Assembly (NCBI GenBank): GCA_016285415.1
Contig: JAEEQU010000003.1
Coordinates: forward strand, 1 to 30,296
From: Alphaproteobacteria bacterium
GTDB taxonomy: Bacteria > Pseudomonadota > Alphaproteobacteria > Rs-D84
Reading direction: 5' to 3'
DNA length: 30,296 nucleotides
A program made the position numbers and the translations under genes. Below, one piece after another: positions 1 to 7,506 of the stretch (its first letter is position 1; the number at the start of each line of letters is the position of its first letter). The notes below the pieces were generated by a model. That model had not been told where the DNA came from, did not search any database, and saw nothing but the letters and a program-made list of their open reading frames with translations.

Positions 1-13
1 CTATTTTTGCCAT
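1..13 (-). CDS. 5' end of the gene following recF (partial, possibly gyrB)
   Basis: Reading the minus strand past the recF TGA stop (30-32), there is a clean Shine-Dalgarno AAAGGAAG at 19-26, a 5-nt spacer and ATG at 11-13, opening a frame that begins Met-Ala-Lys-Ile and runs off the window. The 16-bp gap after recF implies co-transcription. The widespread order recF-gyrB makes gyrB the natural guess, but four codons cannot establish identity, so no symbol is assigned. Confidence 0.45.
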
Positions 14-29
14 CTTTTCTTCCTTTGCG

Positions 30-1097
30 TCAGATTATATTACTTATTCCCCCATCAGTGCAAGAAACAAATATTGCATCGGGAATTCCACTAAACACAT
101 CTGTGTCTATGCCAGTGGCCCAAACCTGTGCTTGCGCCGCACCAAGGGATGAAAATAATTCATCACGCGCGTTTTTATCTAAATGCGCAACCGCTTCGTC
201 CAATAAGATTATTGGATTTGCACCTGTTTTCGTATGAACCAATTTTGCATGCGCTAGAATCAGATTTAATAATGTTGTTTTTTGTTGACCGGTACTGGTT
301 AAATTTGCCGGTAAATTTAATTTAATATTAAACACACCAAAATCAGATTTATTTACACCGTCTAACACCATTTTATCATTAACCAACGTGCGATTTGATT
401 TAAGGTATGATAAATAAGCGCGTTCTGCGTTTGCAGCATTTGTTCCCATAATCATTGTTTCAACCATGCCATCAACAGATACCGCCACATTATCAAGGAA
501 ATAGTTTAGTTCGCCCGCATATTGAATTCGCGCCGCCGCAATTGCCACCGCGGTAGATGCAATTTGGCTGTCCAACGCGTCCAGCCAATTACTATCGGCA
601 CCATTTTTTAACGCCCCTGCCCTTTCGGTCAATAATTTTGCATGTCTTGCCACGCGACCAGCATGCGCAGAATCAAAACTTGCGGCAAGCCTATCAAAAA
701 ACGCACGACGTTCAGATGCGCTGTCTATGAAAATTCTGTCTTCGCGCGGTGTTATCCACACTATGCGCAGATGATTTGCCAATTCTGAAAGGTTTGCATT
801 ATCGCCGTCTATTTTTGCATGACGATTTGTATCGCCTGAATTAAAATAAACGCACAGTTCGGTATCATCACTTGTTCCGGCAAAGACCGAAAAATTTCCA
901 TTACCGTTAAAGCATGCGATTTCTGTCATTGGTGCGCCACGCATTCCGCGGTCCCCCGCCAGCATGGATACGGCCTCTAGGATTGCGGTTTTTCCGGCAC
1001 CATTTGCCCCAGTTATGATAATATTCTTATGTCCGCCTGTTTCAATACGACAGGTTCTATGATTCCGGAAATCTGTAAGAGTAAGAGTTTCTATCAT
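30..1097 (-). CDS. recF: DNA replication and repair protein RecF
   Basis: SMC-like/ABC-type ATPase that helps load RecA on single-stranded gaps together with RecO and RecR in the cytoplasm. The 355-residue length is normal for RecF. It opens with the family signature (LTLTDFRNHR, residues 5-14) and a Walker A GANGAGKT at about 30-37. The ABC signature region (LTSTGQQKT) and the Walker B segment IILLDEAVAHLD lie in the C-terminal third, in the usual RecF order. The start ATG is preceded by only a weak ribosome site, but a promoter lies just upstream and the N-terminus matches the family, so the start is considered sound. It is probably transcribed together with the next gene on the minus strand. 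Confidence 0.95.
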   Translation of the reverse strand: MIETLTLTDFRNHRTCRIETGGHKNIIITGANGAGKTAILEAVSMLAGDRGMRGAPMTEIACFNGNGNFSVFAGTSDDTELCVYFNSGDTNRHAKIDGDNANLSELANHLRIVWITPREDRIFIDSASERRAFFDRLAASFDSAHAGRVARHAKLLTERAGALKNGADSNWLDALDSQIASTAVAIAAARIQYAGELNYFLDNVAVSVDGMVETMIMGTNAANAERAYLSYLKSNRTLVNDKMVLDGVNKSDFGVFNIKLNLPANLTSTGQQKTTLLNLILAHAKLVHTKTGANPIILLDEAVAHLDKNARDELFSSLGAAQAQVWATGIDTDVFSGIPDAIFVSCTDGGISNII

Positions 1098-1117
1098 AAT
1101 CTTTACCGCACGTAATC

Positions 1118-1146
1118 AGATTAAGAATTTTAACCCTTTTTTGCAA
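1118..1146 (-). promoter_or_regulatory. Predicted sigma70 promoter of recF
   Basis: On the minus strand TTGCAA (1141-1146), a 17-bp spacer and TAATCT (1118-1123) precede recF. The predicted start near 1111 gives a leader of about 14 nt. It lies between the tRNA-Cys terminator and recF. Confidence 0.45.
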
Positions 1147-1170
1147 GGATAAAAGATAGAAATAAATAAG

Positions 1171-1195
1171 AAAAAAAGCGGATAAAACCGCTTTT
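1171..1195 (-). terminator. Rho-independent terminator of tRNA-Cys
   Basis: Minus-strand hairpin with arms AAAAGCGG/CCGCTTTT (1174-1181 and 1188-1195), a 6-nt loop and a U-run formed by the A-run at 1171-1177, a few bases after the tRNA CCA end. Confidence 0.8.
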
Positions 1196-1199
1196 ATTC

Positions 1200-1273
1200 T
1201 GGAGGCTTGGGTCGGAATCGAACCGGCATCCAAGGATTTGCAGTCCTCTGCATAACCACTCTGCCACCAAGCC
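1200..1273 (-). tRNA. tRNA-Cys (anticodon GCA)
   Basis: A complete 74-nt cloverleaf is readable on the minus strand. The acceptor arms GGCTTGG/CCAAGCC pair perfectly, followed by discriminator U and an encoded CCA (1200-1202). The anticodon loop reads CTGCAAA, giving GCA for cysteine. The T-loop has GGTTCGATTCC. It has its own promoter and terminator and is therefore a single-gene unit between the TPR gene and recF. Confidence 0.95.
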
Positions 1274-1290
1274 ATCTAACTGGTTTAACA

Positions 1291-1318
1291 ATCCTATCAA
1301 AAAAAAATATTTTTTCAA
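1291..1318 (-). promoter_or_regulatory. Predicted promoter of tRNA-Cys
   Basis: Minus strand TTGAAA (1313-1318), 16-bp spacer, TAGGAT (1291-1296). The predicted transcript start is about 11 nt upstream of the mature tRNA 5' end. Confidence 0.5.
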
Positions 1319-1440
1319 CTATAATTTTTAGTGTTTGGTGGTAACGATGAAAATTACAAAATGTACAGGAATTTTTGTAACTATACTGGCGGTCAAGGCC
1401 ACAAAATTAAACCCGATTGATAGTTTAAGGTATGAATAAA

Positions 1441-3045
1441 TTAACGGACTTTGCGTAATTTTTTACGTAATTGAGGTTCAACACTAAGGCCGTCATTTGA
1501 TAATTCTATGGCGCGCAAATACGCCTCTGCGGCAAGTTCTTTATCACCATTTTTGGCATATGCATCGCCAAGGTGCTCAAATAAAGAAGAACAACTGTTT
1601 GCGGTACGCCCTACCCTGCGCAATATATCTAATGCTTCGTCATTGCCTTCGCGTACCGATACAACAACCGCCAATGTATCCCATGCAACAATATCTGTTG
1701 GGTCATGTTTTATCATAGACATTGCATAGTTATATGCGTTTTCTATTTCGCGCCCCTGGGCCGCCCAAATGCGTGCCTGAATAGTTAGTATTTCGGTATC
1801 CAGTTTATTGTGTTTGGATGCGGCATGAATATCTGCCTGGGCGCGATTTAAATCGCCGAACAGAAAATACACTAATGCACGCCGTTTTGTTAAATACACG
1901 CGACCAGATGCCGATAATGCATCATTTTCAAGTGCGTTATTTATCACGCGTAATGCGGCTTTCTTGTCCCCTGCCCCCGTGTAAATGGCCACCAATTTAT
2001 TAATAGCAGGAACAAACAGTGGTGCATGGGAAACAATATCATGCAGAACCGTAATGTCTTCGCTTTCTTCGGCAATGCGCATTTGTGCAAATAGATAAAA
2101 TGGATTTGATGGATCAAGATTTTCAAAATGTGATTGGTAATCGCCGCCCATATTTGAAAAGAATTGCCCCATATAATAATCTATACTATGCCCCATCCAA
2201 GTGTTTTCTGGGGTGATTATTTGGGCAAATCGCAACAGTAATACCGATAAATCAGAAAAAAGAATTATCTTGGTGTGCGAAACACTTTGCACAAAATTAA
2301 ATGCTAATGCATTTTTGTAACCACTGAATACCGTCCATTCTGGAAAATCATTATAATCTGCCATAAACAGCCCAGCGGGTGATGTGGTAAAATCTTTGCG
2401 TAATTTTTCCGCCGCATCTGGCATATCATGTGCATTATAAAAAGACATGATGTACACATAATCATTTATGTTCATAAAATCGGTCGTAACCTTGGCAAAT
2501 TCGGCCGCTGCGCGTTTTGTGTCACCGGTTTCTGCATAAATTTGACCGCGAACAAACGCGCGCCACGAAGAATTTGATTCTATGGTATCAACATACTTTA
2601 ATGTTTCTGTAATACGATTTTTTGCAATTCCCGCCCATATACGCAATGGCGCGTATAGTGCAGATTTATCGGGTTTATGCCGATTATATAAATCGTCCCA
2701 TTTATCATTTCTAACAAGATACGCATCGTAAATAAGTCGTATTGTGACATCTGTACTATCTGCAAGTTTTTCTGGTGCATCCGGTAAATTCCCAGCAAGA
2801 AATTCTGCTATACAATATGCACGCCGTGGTGTGTCATACGATACATCGGAAAACACCTTGGCAAAATCAGATGCAGATTTAAAATCATTAACATAAATTG
2901 CATGTTGGGCGGCAAGAAATGCCCCATATTTTGTGATTTCCCCGGTGGTTTGTGCTGTTTTTGCCGGATAAAACGGCCGCCAAGTGAAACATATTGCCGC
3001 AAAAATAGTTGCAATAATAAAAAAATAGAATACAGTTTTCTTCAT
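1441..3045 (-). CDS. Membrane-anchored TPR-repeat protein
   Basis: A 534-residue protein with an N-terminal hydrophobic segment (residues about 4-22) after MKK. The Cys in this segment does not make a proper lipobox (Ile at -1), so it looks like a signal anchor with the rest in the periplasm. The body is helical with repeated A/L/Y-rich pairs. The clearest TPR-like repeats are near residues 375-440 and 485-520 (the segment beginning LGDAYAKNGD). TPR proteins are scaffolds for protein-protein contacts; the partner cannot be told from the sequence. No terminator is evident after its stop. It is divergent from rsmG with overlapping promoters. The repeat architecture is reasonably certain, the function is not. 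Confidence 0.75.
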   Translation of the reverse strand: MKKTVFYFFIIATIFAAICFTWRPFYPAKTAQTTGEITKYGAFLAAQHAIYVNDFKSASDFAKVFSDVSYDTPRRAYCIAEFLAGNLPDAPEKLADSTDVTIRLIYDAYLVRNDKWDDLYNRHKPDKSALYAPLRIWAGIAKNRITETLKYVDTIESNSSWRAFVRGQIYAETGDTKRAAAEFAKVTTDFMNINDYVYIMSFYNAHDMPDAAEKLRKDFTTSPAGLFMADYNDFPEWTVFSGYKNALAFNFVQSVSHTKIILFSDLSVLLLRFAQIITPENTWMGHSIDYYMGQFFSNMGGDYQSHFENLDPSNPFYLFAQMRIAEESEDITVLHDIVSHAPLFVPAINKLVAIYTGAGDKKAALRVINNALENDALSASGRVYLTKRRALVYFLFGDLNRAQADIHAASKHNKLDTEILTIQARIWAAQGREIENAYNYAMSMIKHDPTDIVAWDTLAVVVSVREGNDEALDILRRVGRTANSCSSLFEHLGDAYAKNGDKELAAEAYLRAIELSNDGLSVEPQLRKKLRKVR

Positions 3046-3058
3046 AGTGAACTTATGC

Positions 3059-3094
3059 TACAATAATAATATGAATAGTAAAGAAAAATTTGAA
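3059..3094. promoter_or_regulatory. Overlapping divergent promoters of rsmG (+) and the TPR gene (-)
   Basis: Plus strand: an extended -10 TGC-TACAAT (hexamer 3059-3064) ends 6 nt before the rsmG ATG at 3071. Minus strand: TTCAAA (3089-3094), 17-bp spacer, TATTAT (3066-3071) points to the TPR gene. The two -10 boxes almost abut, so the polymerases would compete for the site. Confidence 0.45.
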
Positions 3095-3655
3095 CGTTAC
3101 AGCGAATTATTGCGCGAATGGTCAACCAAGATGAACCTTGTTGCACCCAGCACCCTTGCCGATATTGAATTGCGTCACTTTGCCGATTCGGCGCAATTGG
3201 CGGATGTGTTGCCAAAAAATGTTGATATAATAGATTTTGGCAGTGGTGCGGGTTTCCCAGGCGTTGTTCTTGCAATAATGGGTTGGAATGTGACATGTAT
3301 AGAATCAATTGGCAAAAAAGCATTATTTCTTAATACGTTAAAGAACGAACTTGAACTGAATAATTTAACAATTTATAACGGTCGGGTGGAGGTGTTTTTA
3401 CCGGCTTTTTTGAAAAAAAATAACGAAAAGGCCGGAAAATTAAAATCGGATTTCGTAATAACTGCACGTGCATTTGCGCCATTAGTTAAAATTTTAGATT
3501 ATGTTCGTGGTATAAATTGCCGGCTTTTTTTGCTAAAAGGTCGGGAAATTGAAAGCGAAATTGCGGTGGCAAAGGTTAAATATAAATTCAAATATGAACT
3601 TATACCATCTAAAACTGGCGATGGTTATATTACAATAATTGATTTTAAACGGTAA
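3071..3655 (+). CDS. rsmG: 16S rRNA (guanine-N7) methyltransferase RsmG (GidB)
   Basis: SAM-dependent enzyme that makes m7G527 in 16S rRNA. Taking ATG 3071, the protein is 194 residues, slightly short but normal for the family. The N-terminal helix with NLVAPS (22-27), the conserved RHFADS segment (35-40) and the SAM-binding loop DFGSGAGFPG (55-64) are diagnostic, followed by ESIGKKALFL (78-87). A GTG at 3047 would add eight residues rich in Asn, but it lies upstream of the predicted transcript start. No Shine-Dalgarno precedes ATG 3071, consistent with a leaderless mRNA. The gene precedes parA-parB, the classic gidB-parAB arrangement near chromosome origins. Confidence 0.93.
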   Translation: MNSKEKFERYSELLREWSTKMNLVAPSTLADIELRHFADSAQLADVLPKNVDIIDFGSGAGFPGVVLAIMGWNVTCIESIGKKALFLNTLKNELELNNLTIYNGRVEVFLPAFLKKNNEKAGKLKSDFVITARAFAPLVKILDYVRGINCRLFLLKGREIESEIAVAKVKYKFKYELIPSKTGDGYITIIDFKR

Positions 3656-3669
3656 TTTCATGTGAAACA
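3654..3669. promoter_or_regulatory. parS-like ParB-binding site 1
   Basis: The 16-mer AATTTCATGTGAAACA overlaps the rsmG stop codon. It matches the widely conserved parS palindrome TGTTTCACGTGAAACA at 13 of 16 positions. It sits 168 bp upstream of parA. Confidence 0.65.
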
Positions 3670-3713
3670 AGAAATAACTGATTGGAAATACTTGGTTTTC
3701 GTAATTTTATAAC

Positions 3714-3729
3714 TATTTCATATGAAATA
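3714..3729. promoter_or_regulatory. parS-like ParB-binding site 2
   Basis: A perfect 16-bp palindrome, TATTTCATATGAAATA, matching consensus parS at 12 of 16 positions with all four differences being transitions. Its centre is exactly 60 bp from that of site 1, and bases following both sites are also similar (AAGAAATAA versus AAGATATAA), suggesting an old tandem duplication. Confidence 0.6.
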
Positions 3730-3781
3730 AGATATAATCGTTTGATTTTAGTGGTTTTTTATGTGATATAAAATTTATGTC

Positions 3782-3810
3782 TTGACCATTTGTGTTTTTT
3801 TATTTATCTT
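3782..3810 (+). promoter_or_regulatory. Predicted promoter of parAB
   Basis: TTGACC (3782-3787), 17-bp spacer, TATCTT (3805-3810); the predicted start is near 3817, leaving a short leader that contains the AAGGAAAGG ribosome site of parA. The nearby parS-like sites could allow ParB to influence this promoter (inference). Confidence 0.5.
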
Positions 3811-3836
3811 TTTGGTGTTAATAAGGAAAGGTAAAG

Positions 3837-4610
3837 ATGACGGAAATAATAGCGTTTGCGAATCAAAAGGGCGGTGTTGGCAAGACAACAACTGCAATAA
3901 ATCTTGGATCGTCATTGGCGGCGATTAAAAAGCGGGTTCTGTTAATAGATTTGGATCCCCAAGGAAACGCGGGAACGGGACTTGGGTTTGTGCGTTCTTC
4001 ACATCCACAAAGTGTTTATGGCGTTTTAATGGGAACGTCCACGGCCGCAGAAAATATATTGTCAACGGCGGTTCCAGGGTTACATATTTTGCCATCAACC
4101 CAGGCGTTATCTGGTGCGGCGGTGGAATTATTAGATATGGAAAATAAAGAATATCGGTTGCGTGATGCGCTGAAACCGATAATGGAACATTATGATTATA
4201 TTTTGCTAGATTGCCCCCCTGCCCTTGATTATGTGACATTAAACGCGCTAACAACTGCGAATCATGTGATAATACCGTTGCAATGCGAATTCTTTGCCAT
4301 AGAAGGCATTTTGCACTTGGTTAACAATATCAAAGGCGTACAGGAAAAATGGAATCCTGATTTAGATATTTTGGGTGTGTTACTGACTATGTATGATCGT
4401 CGGTATGGTATGACGCATCAGGTAGAAGATGATATAAGAAAAACTTTTGGGGACAAGGTTTTCAAAACCGTTGTTCCACGCAATGTCCGTGTGGCCGAGG
4501 CCCCAAGCCATGGCAAACCGGCATTATTTTATGATTTTAATTCAACCGGTGCCCAGGCATATTTGCGTGTCGCGACCGAGGTTGTCCAGAAATTAGAAAA
4601 CAGGGGGTAA
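3837..4610 (+). CDS. parA: Chromosome-partitioning ATPase ParA (Soj)
   Basis: Deviant Walker ATPase that moves ParB-parS complexes and so segregates the replication-origin region. The 257-residue length is typical of chromosomal, HTH-less ParA. The deviant Walker A KGGVGKT (residues 11-17) carries the signature lysine. LLIDLDPQGNAG (35-46) is motif A', and DYILLDCPP (about 119-127) is Walker B. The ribosome site AAGGAAAGG is strong and well placed. The stop is followed at once by parB, with only two bases between, so the pair is translationally coupled. Confidence 0.97.
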   Translation: MTEIIAFANQKGGVGKTTTAINLGSSLAAIKKRVLLIDLDPQGNAGTGLGFVRSSHPQSVYGVLMGTSTAAENILSTAVPGLHILPSTQALSGAAVELLDMENKEYRLRDALKPIMEHYDYILLDCPPALDYVTLNALTTANHVIIPLQCEFFAIEGILHLVNNIKGVQEKWNPDLDILGVLLTMYDRRYGMTHQVEDDIRKTFGDKVFKTVVPRNVRVAEAPSHGKPALFYDFNSTGAQAYLRVATEVVQKLENRG

Positions 4611-4612
4611 AG

Positions 4613-5497
4613 ATGTCAAAATTTGGAATGGGACGGAATTTAAGTGATTTGCAAAATGAAATTGGTGTCGCACCAGATATTTCTATTTTGTCCGGCACCG
4701 AACGTGTTGTTGTGCGTCAAATACCGCTTGTTCAGATTGGAATTAATCCGGATCAGCCACGTAAAACATTTAATACCGCAGAATTGGAAGATTTGGCCGC
4801 ATCTATTCGTGAAAAGGGTGTGTTAACCCCAATTTTGTTGCGACCAGTCAAGGGCAGGGCATATAGTTATGAAATCGTTGCGGGTGAACGCAGATATCGC
4901 GCAAGTAAAATGGCGGGATTAACCGAAATACCGGCGTTTATTAAGAATTTGGCTGATGAAAATGCAATGGAAATCGCGCTAATAGAAAATGTTCAACGCG
5001 AAAATTTAAATCCAATAGAAGAAGCGGCCGGTTATGCCAATTTGATGAACAAATGCAAATATACGTTGGAAGATGTATCGCGGTTAATTGGAAAATCAGA
5101 AAGTTATATCCGAAATGCGATTCGTTTGAATGGGTTACCGACATCTGTTAAGAAAATGGTAGAGCAGGGCGAAATTTCTGCATCGCACGCGCGCACTATT
5201 GCGGTTGCCGAAAACCCTGAGGAATTGGCCAAAGAGATTGTTGCCAAGAAAATGACGGTTGCCGATACGGAACAGCGTATGAAAAAGGTTTCGCGTTCCA
5301 CCAGTACCCGTAAATTTAATGATAAAACAATGGATGCCAAGGTTGTTCGTGAATTAACGAATCGCGTGGCGCGTGCATTGGGGACACGCGTTAAAATCAC
5401 CGAACGTCGTGGCGGTGCGGGTGCCATAACAATCACATTTGACACGCGCAATCAGTTAAACGAAATTATTAACAAAATTGCCGGCAAAAACGAATAA
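4613..5497 (+). CDS. parB: Chromosome-partitioning protein ParB (Spo0J)
   Basis: CTP-dependent DNA clamp that loads at parS and spreads along DNA. It has 294 residues, a usual length. Seen in order: an N-terminal tail with an MGRNLSDL-like ParA-contact segment, a ParB/Srx domain with the CTP-binding boxes GERRYRAS (91-98) and ENVQREN (125-131), a helix-turn-helix region (about 151-175) and a C-terminal dimerisation domain (about 240-294). Its ribosome site (AGGGGGTAAAG) overlaps the parA stop. Candidate binding sites lie upstream of parA. Confidence 0.97.
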   Translation: MSKFGMGRNLSDLQNEIGVAPDISILSGTERVVVRQIPLVQIGINPDQPRKTFNTAELEDLAASIREKGVLTPILLRPVKGRAYSYEIVAGERRYRASKMAGLTEIPAFIKNLADENAMEIALIENVQRENLNPIEEAAGYANLMNKCKYTLEDVSRLIGKSESYIRNAIRLNGLPTSVKKMVEQGEISASHARTIAVAENPEELAKEIVAKKMTVADTEQRMKKVSRSTSTRKFNDKTMDAKVVRELTNRVARALGTRVKITERRGGAGAITITFDTRNQLNEIINKIAGKNE

Positions 5498-5504
5498 AAT
5501 TATT

Positions 5505-5570
5505 AAAAAGACCGGGAAATTTGACATGAAGGTTAAGATACTTTGTTAAATAAAAATTCCCGGCCTTTTT
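5505..5570 (+). terminator. Long-loop inverted repeat after parB, probable terminator
   Basis: Arms AAAAAGACCGGGAA (5505-5518) and TTCCCGGCCTTTTT (5557-5570) pair with one mismatch and end in a T-run. The loop is unusually long at about 38 nt and contains the TTG start proposed for the next gene. Confidence 0.5.
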
Positions 5571-6205
5571 GCAAAAACACCGGAAATATTATCGATCAAA
5601 AGAAAATAATTTTGACATACGATTCCATCGCAAATGAATATGATAAATTATATGCCAAACCATCGTGTCATATTAAAGAGTTATTGAATTACATTAGTAA
5701 AGATTCGGTTGTCCTTGATTTAGGGTGTGGTGCCGGCAATAATGCAACCTATTTATCTAAAATGGGGTATAATGTGACCGGAATGGACCTGTCTGATAAT
5801 ATGATTACCATCGCCAAAAACAAAAAATCTGATGCAAAATTTATTAAAGGCGATGTACGCAAGTTGAATTTTAAAAATGATTCGTGTGGTTCTATAATAT
5901 CGTCTTATATATTTTGCCATTTATCAAAAACAGATGTTGAGAAGTGTTTGGCGCGATTCCATGATATTTTAAGACCTGGTGGGATGTTATTTATAGAGTC
6001 ATTTACCGGAAATCTTGGTGAAATAACAATACCAGAGCCAATGAACAATGCATTAACAATAGATTTTAACATAATGGCACAAAATGATATAGAATTATTA
6101 CTGGCCGCGAATAATTTTAAGATAATAAAGTTCTGGATTCATGATGATACAGAATTTGGGCTGACGGGTATTCAAGACACATGTATTATTGCAAAAAAAA
6201 TATAA
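5543..6205 (+). CDS. Class I SAM-dependent methyltransferase (substrate unknown)
   Basis: A 220-residue Rossmann-fold methyltransferase. Motif I is VLDLGCGAGNNATYLSKMG (about residues 57-75), followed by a VTGMDLS acidic-loop segment, a GDVRKLNF motif II-like segment and LRPGGMLFIES. It resembles the small UbiE/Tam-like group; the substrate cannot be deduced. The first start in frame is TTG 5543, with a weak AAGG ten bases upstream; a second TTG at 5612 would begin just before TYDSIANEYDKL, where family members usually start. The start is therefore uncertain. The reading frame begins within the parB terminator, and the gene is more AT-rich in feel and richer in Asn/Ile/Lys than parAB, which may indicate later insertion. 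Confidence 0.8.
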   Translation: MLNKNSRPFCKNTGNIIDQKKIILTYDSIANEYDKLYAKPSCHIKELLNYISKDSVVLDLGCGAGNNATYLSKMGYNVTGMDLSDNMITIAKNKKSDAKFIKGDVRKLNFKNDSCGSIISSYIFCHLSKTDVEKCLARFHDILRPGGMLFIESFTGNLGEITIPEPMNNALTIDFNIMAQNDIELLLAANNFKIIKFWIHDDTEFGLTGIQDTCIIAKKI

Positions 6206-6231
6206 AAACACCGGCAATCGCCGGTGTTTTT
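6204..6231 (+). terminator. Rho-independent terminator of the methyltransferase gene
   Basis: Perfect 12-bp arms AAAAACACCGGC (6204-6215) and GCCGGTGTTTTT (6220-6231), loop AATC. It overlaps the stop codon and is symmetrical, so it may work in both directions. Confidence 0.85.
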
Positions 6232-6235
6232 GTGC

Positions 6236-6262
6236 AAAAAAAACGCCCAAACGGGCGTTTTT
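6236..6262 (-). terminator. Rho-independent terminator of pal
   Basis: Arms AAAAACGCCC (6239-6248) and GGGCGTTTTT (6253-6262), loop AAAC, with an A-run at 6236-6243 that gives a U-run on the minus strand directly after the pal stop. Confidence 0.85.
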
Positions 6263-6263
6263 A

Positions 6264-6680
6264 TTATTTAACAGTCGTTGTTGCGTTACGGTTGAATTTC
6301 CAAACGTCTTCACCTGTACCTTTGACCAATGGACGTTCTTTACCATAAGAGATAGTAGAGATACGTTTGGCTTCGATACCTTCGTCAACAAGGACTTTCT
6401 TGGCTGCGTTTGCACGACGTGCACCCAATGCCAAGTTGTATTCTGTTGAACCACGTTCGTCGCAGTTACCAGCGATCTGAACTTTCACATCTTCGTGTGA
6501 TTTCATATACAATGCCTGACCCAACAAGTTGTCATGCGCTGCATCTGAAATTTCAGAAGAATTAAACGCGAAGAAAACGCGTTGACCGTTCAAATCTTCT
6601 GGTTCAACTACATTTGAACCACCACATGCTGCCAGTAACCCAGCAACACCAGCTAATAAAGCAAAGTTTTTTATTTTCAT
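6264..6680 (-). CDS. pal: Peptidoglycan-associated lipoprotein Pal
   Basis: Outer-membrane lipoprotein of the Tol-Pal system, which binds peptidoglycan and helps constrict the outer membrane during division. The protein has 138 residues. A type II signal peptide ends in the lipobox LLAAC (Cys19). The OmpA-like domain follows, with VFFAFNSSEI (35-44) and the hallmark GNCDERGSTEYNLALGARRA (about 71-90) containing the Asp and Arg that bind diaminopimelate. Ribosome site AAGGGAG (6688-6694) is well placed. It stands alone here: tolB, usually next to pal, is not in the window. Confidence 0.95.
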   Translation of the reverse strand: MKIKNFALLAGVAGLLAACGGSNVVEPEDLNGQRVFFAFNSSEISDAAHDNLLGQALYMKSHEDVKVQIAGNCDERGSTEYNLALGARRANAAKKVLVDEGIEAKRISTISYGKERPLVKGTGEDVWKFNRNATTTVK

Positions 6681-6716
6681 GAAAATACTCCCTTGAGTTT
6701 CTGTTGCTCATGGGTT

Positions 6717-6745
6717 AGTGTATAATAAAAATTTTCAAAAATCAA
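6717..6745. promoter_or_regulatory. Divergent promoter region of pal (-) and the UDG-family gene (+)
   Basis: Minus strand: TTGATT (6740-6745), 17-bp spacer, TACACT (6717-6722) for pal. Plus strand: a consensus -10 TATAAT (6721-6726) overlaps the pal -10 but lacks a clear -35. Assignment of the plus-strand promoter is less secure. Confidence 0.4.
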
Positions 6746-6762
6746 GATAAAAGAGAATATAT

Positions 6763-7506
6763 ATGCAAGATTTAATAAAAGATTTATTATTGGCTGGTGT
6801 GCGGTGGGAATTGTCCGATGATACAATAGGTTTTTCTGAAATATTATCGCAGAAAACACCCGAAATAAATCGCACCCGAACCGTCTCAACCGTTGTGCCA
6901 CCAATATCGCCGATTGTCCCGATGTCCATTGATACTGCAATTGCAATGGCGACACGTCCAACGACAATTGATTCGCTTTCGCGTATGATACTAGAGTTTA
7001 ATCATCCTTTGCGGGCGGGGGCATCAAATGTGGTTTTGCCCAGCGCGGCGAAAATTCCAAATGGCGTTATGATTATTACCGATATCCCATCCAGTGATGA
7101 TGATGCCAGTGGCAAAATATTATCAGGCAGGGCAGGGGAATTGATGGATAAAATGCTGAACGCGATTGGAATGGCGCGTGATTCGGTATGGGTTTGCCCA
7201 TGGTTATTTTGGCGCACACCTGGCGGTCGCACCCCATCACGCATAGAATTAGATTTGTCGCGTCCATTTGTGAATCGTTTTATAGAATTGACAGAACCGC
7301 GCGTTATTATAACACTGGGGACGGTTGCGGCATCGGAAATTGCGGGTATTGATTTGATTCATAATCATGGTGCAGAAACAGTATTGCCAAATAATATCCA
7401 TGTATTTTCAATTTATCACCCAAATTATATAATACTAAAGCCCGACACAAAGCGTGATGTTTGGAATTGTCTGCAAAATGTTCAAAATTTGTTGAAAAAT
7501 TTGTAG
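6763..7506 (+). CDS. Divergent uracil-DNA glycosylase superfamily protein (family 4-like)
   Basis: The 247-residue protein aligns by eye with family 4 (iron-sulphur) uracil-DNA glycosylases in its second half: SGRAGELMDKML (121-132), RTPGGRTP (151-158), RVIITLG (180-186), and IYHPNYIILKPDTKRDVW (217-234), the last being the family's uracil/DNA-contact motif. Important differences are visible. The GEAPG catalytic motif position reads TDIPS (106-110), and the CPLC position near residue 80 reads HPLR. Only two cysteines exist (145 and 236), too few for the usual four-Cys 4Fe-4S site. It may have altered chemistry or have lost activity. The gene lies between the pal promoter region and infC; the infC promoter overlaps its 3' end. 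Confidence 0.7.
   Translation: MQDLIKDLLLAGVRWELSDDTIGFSEILSQKTPEINRTRTVSTVVPPISPIVPMSIDTAIAMATRPTTIDSLSRMILEFNHPLRAGASNVVLPSAAKIPNGVMIITDIPSSDDDASGKILSGRAGELMDKMLNAIGMARDSVWVCPWLFWRTPGGRTPSRIELDLSRPFVNRFIELTEPRVIITLGTVAASEIAGIDLIHNHGAETVLPNNIHVFSIYHPNYIILKPDTKRDVWNCLQNVQNLLKNL

Noticed and set aside
1057..1318. Minus-strand reading frames of 62-72 residues across tRNA-Cys
   Set aside because: They run through the tRNA and into the recF promoter region; they are an artefact of reading a tRNA as protein.
5521..5551. TTGACA at 5521 as a promoter of the methyltransferase
   Set aside because: No acceptable -10 at 16-18 bp spacing; the best (TTAAAT) needs 19 and would start transcription after the proposed start codon.
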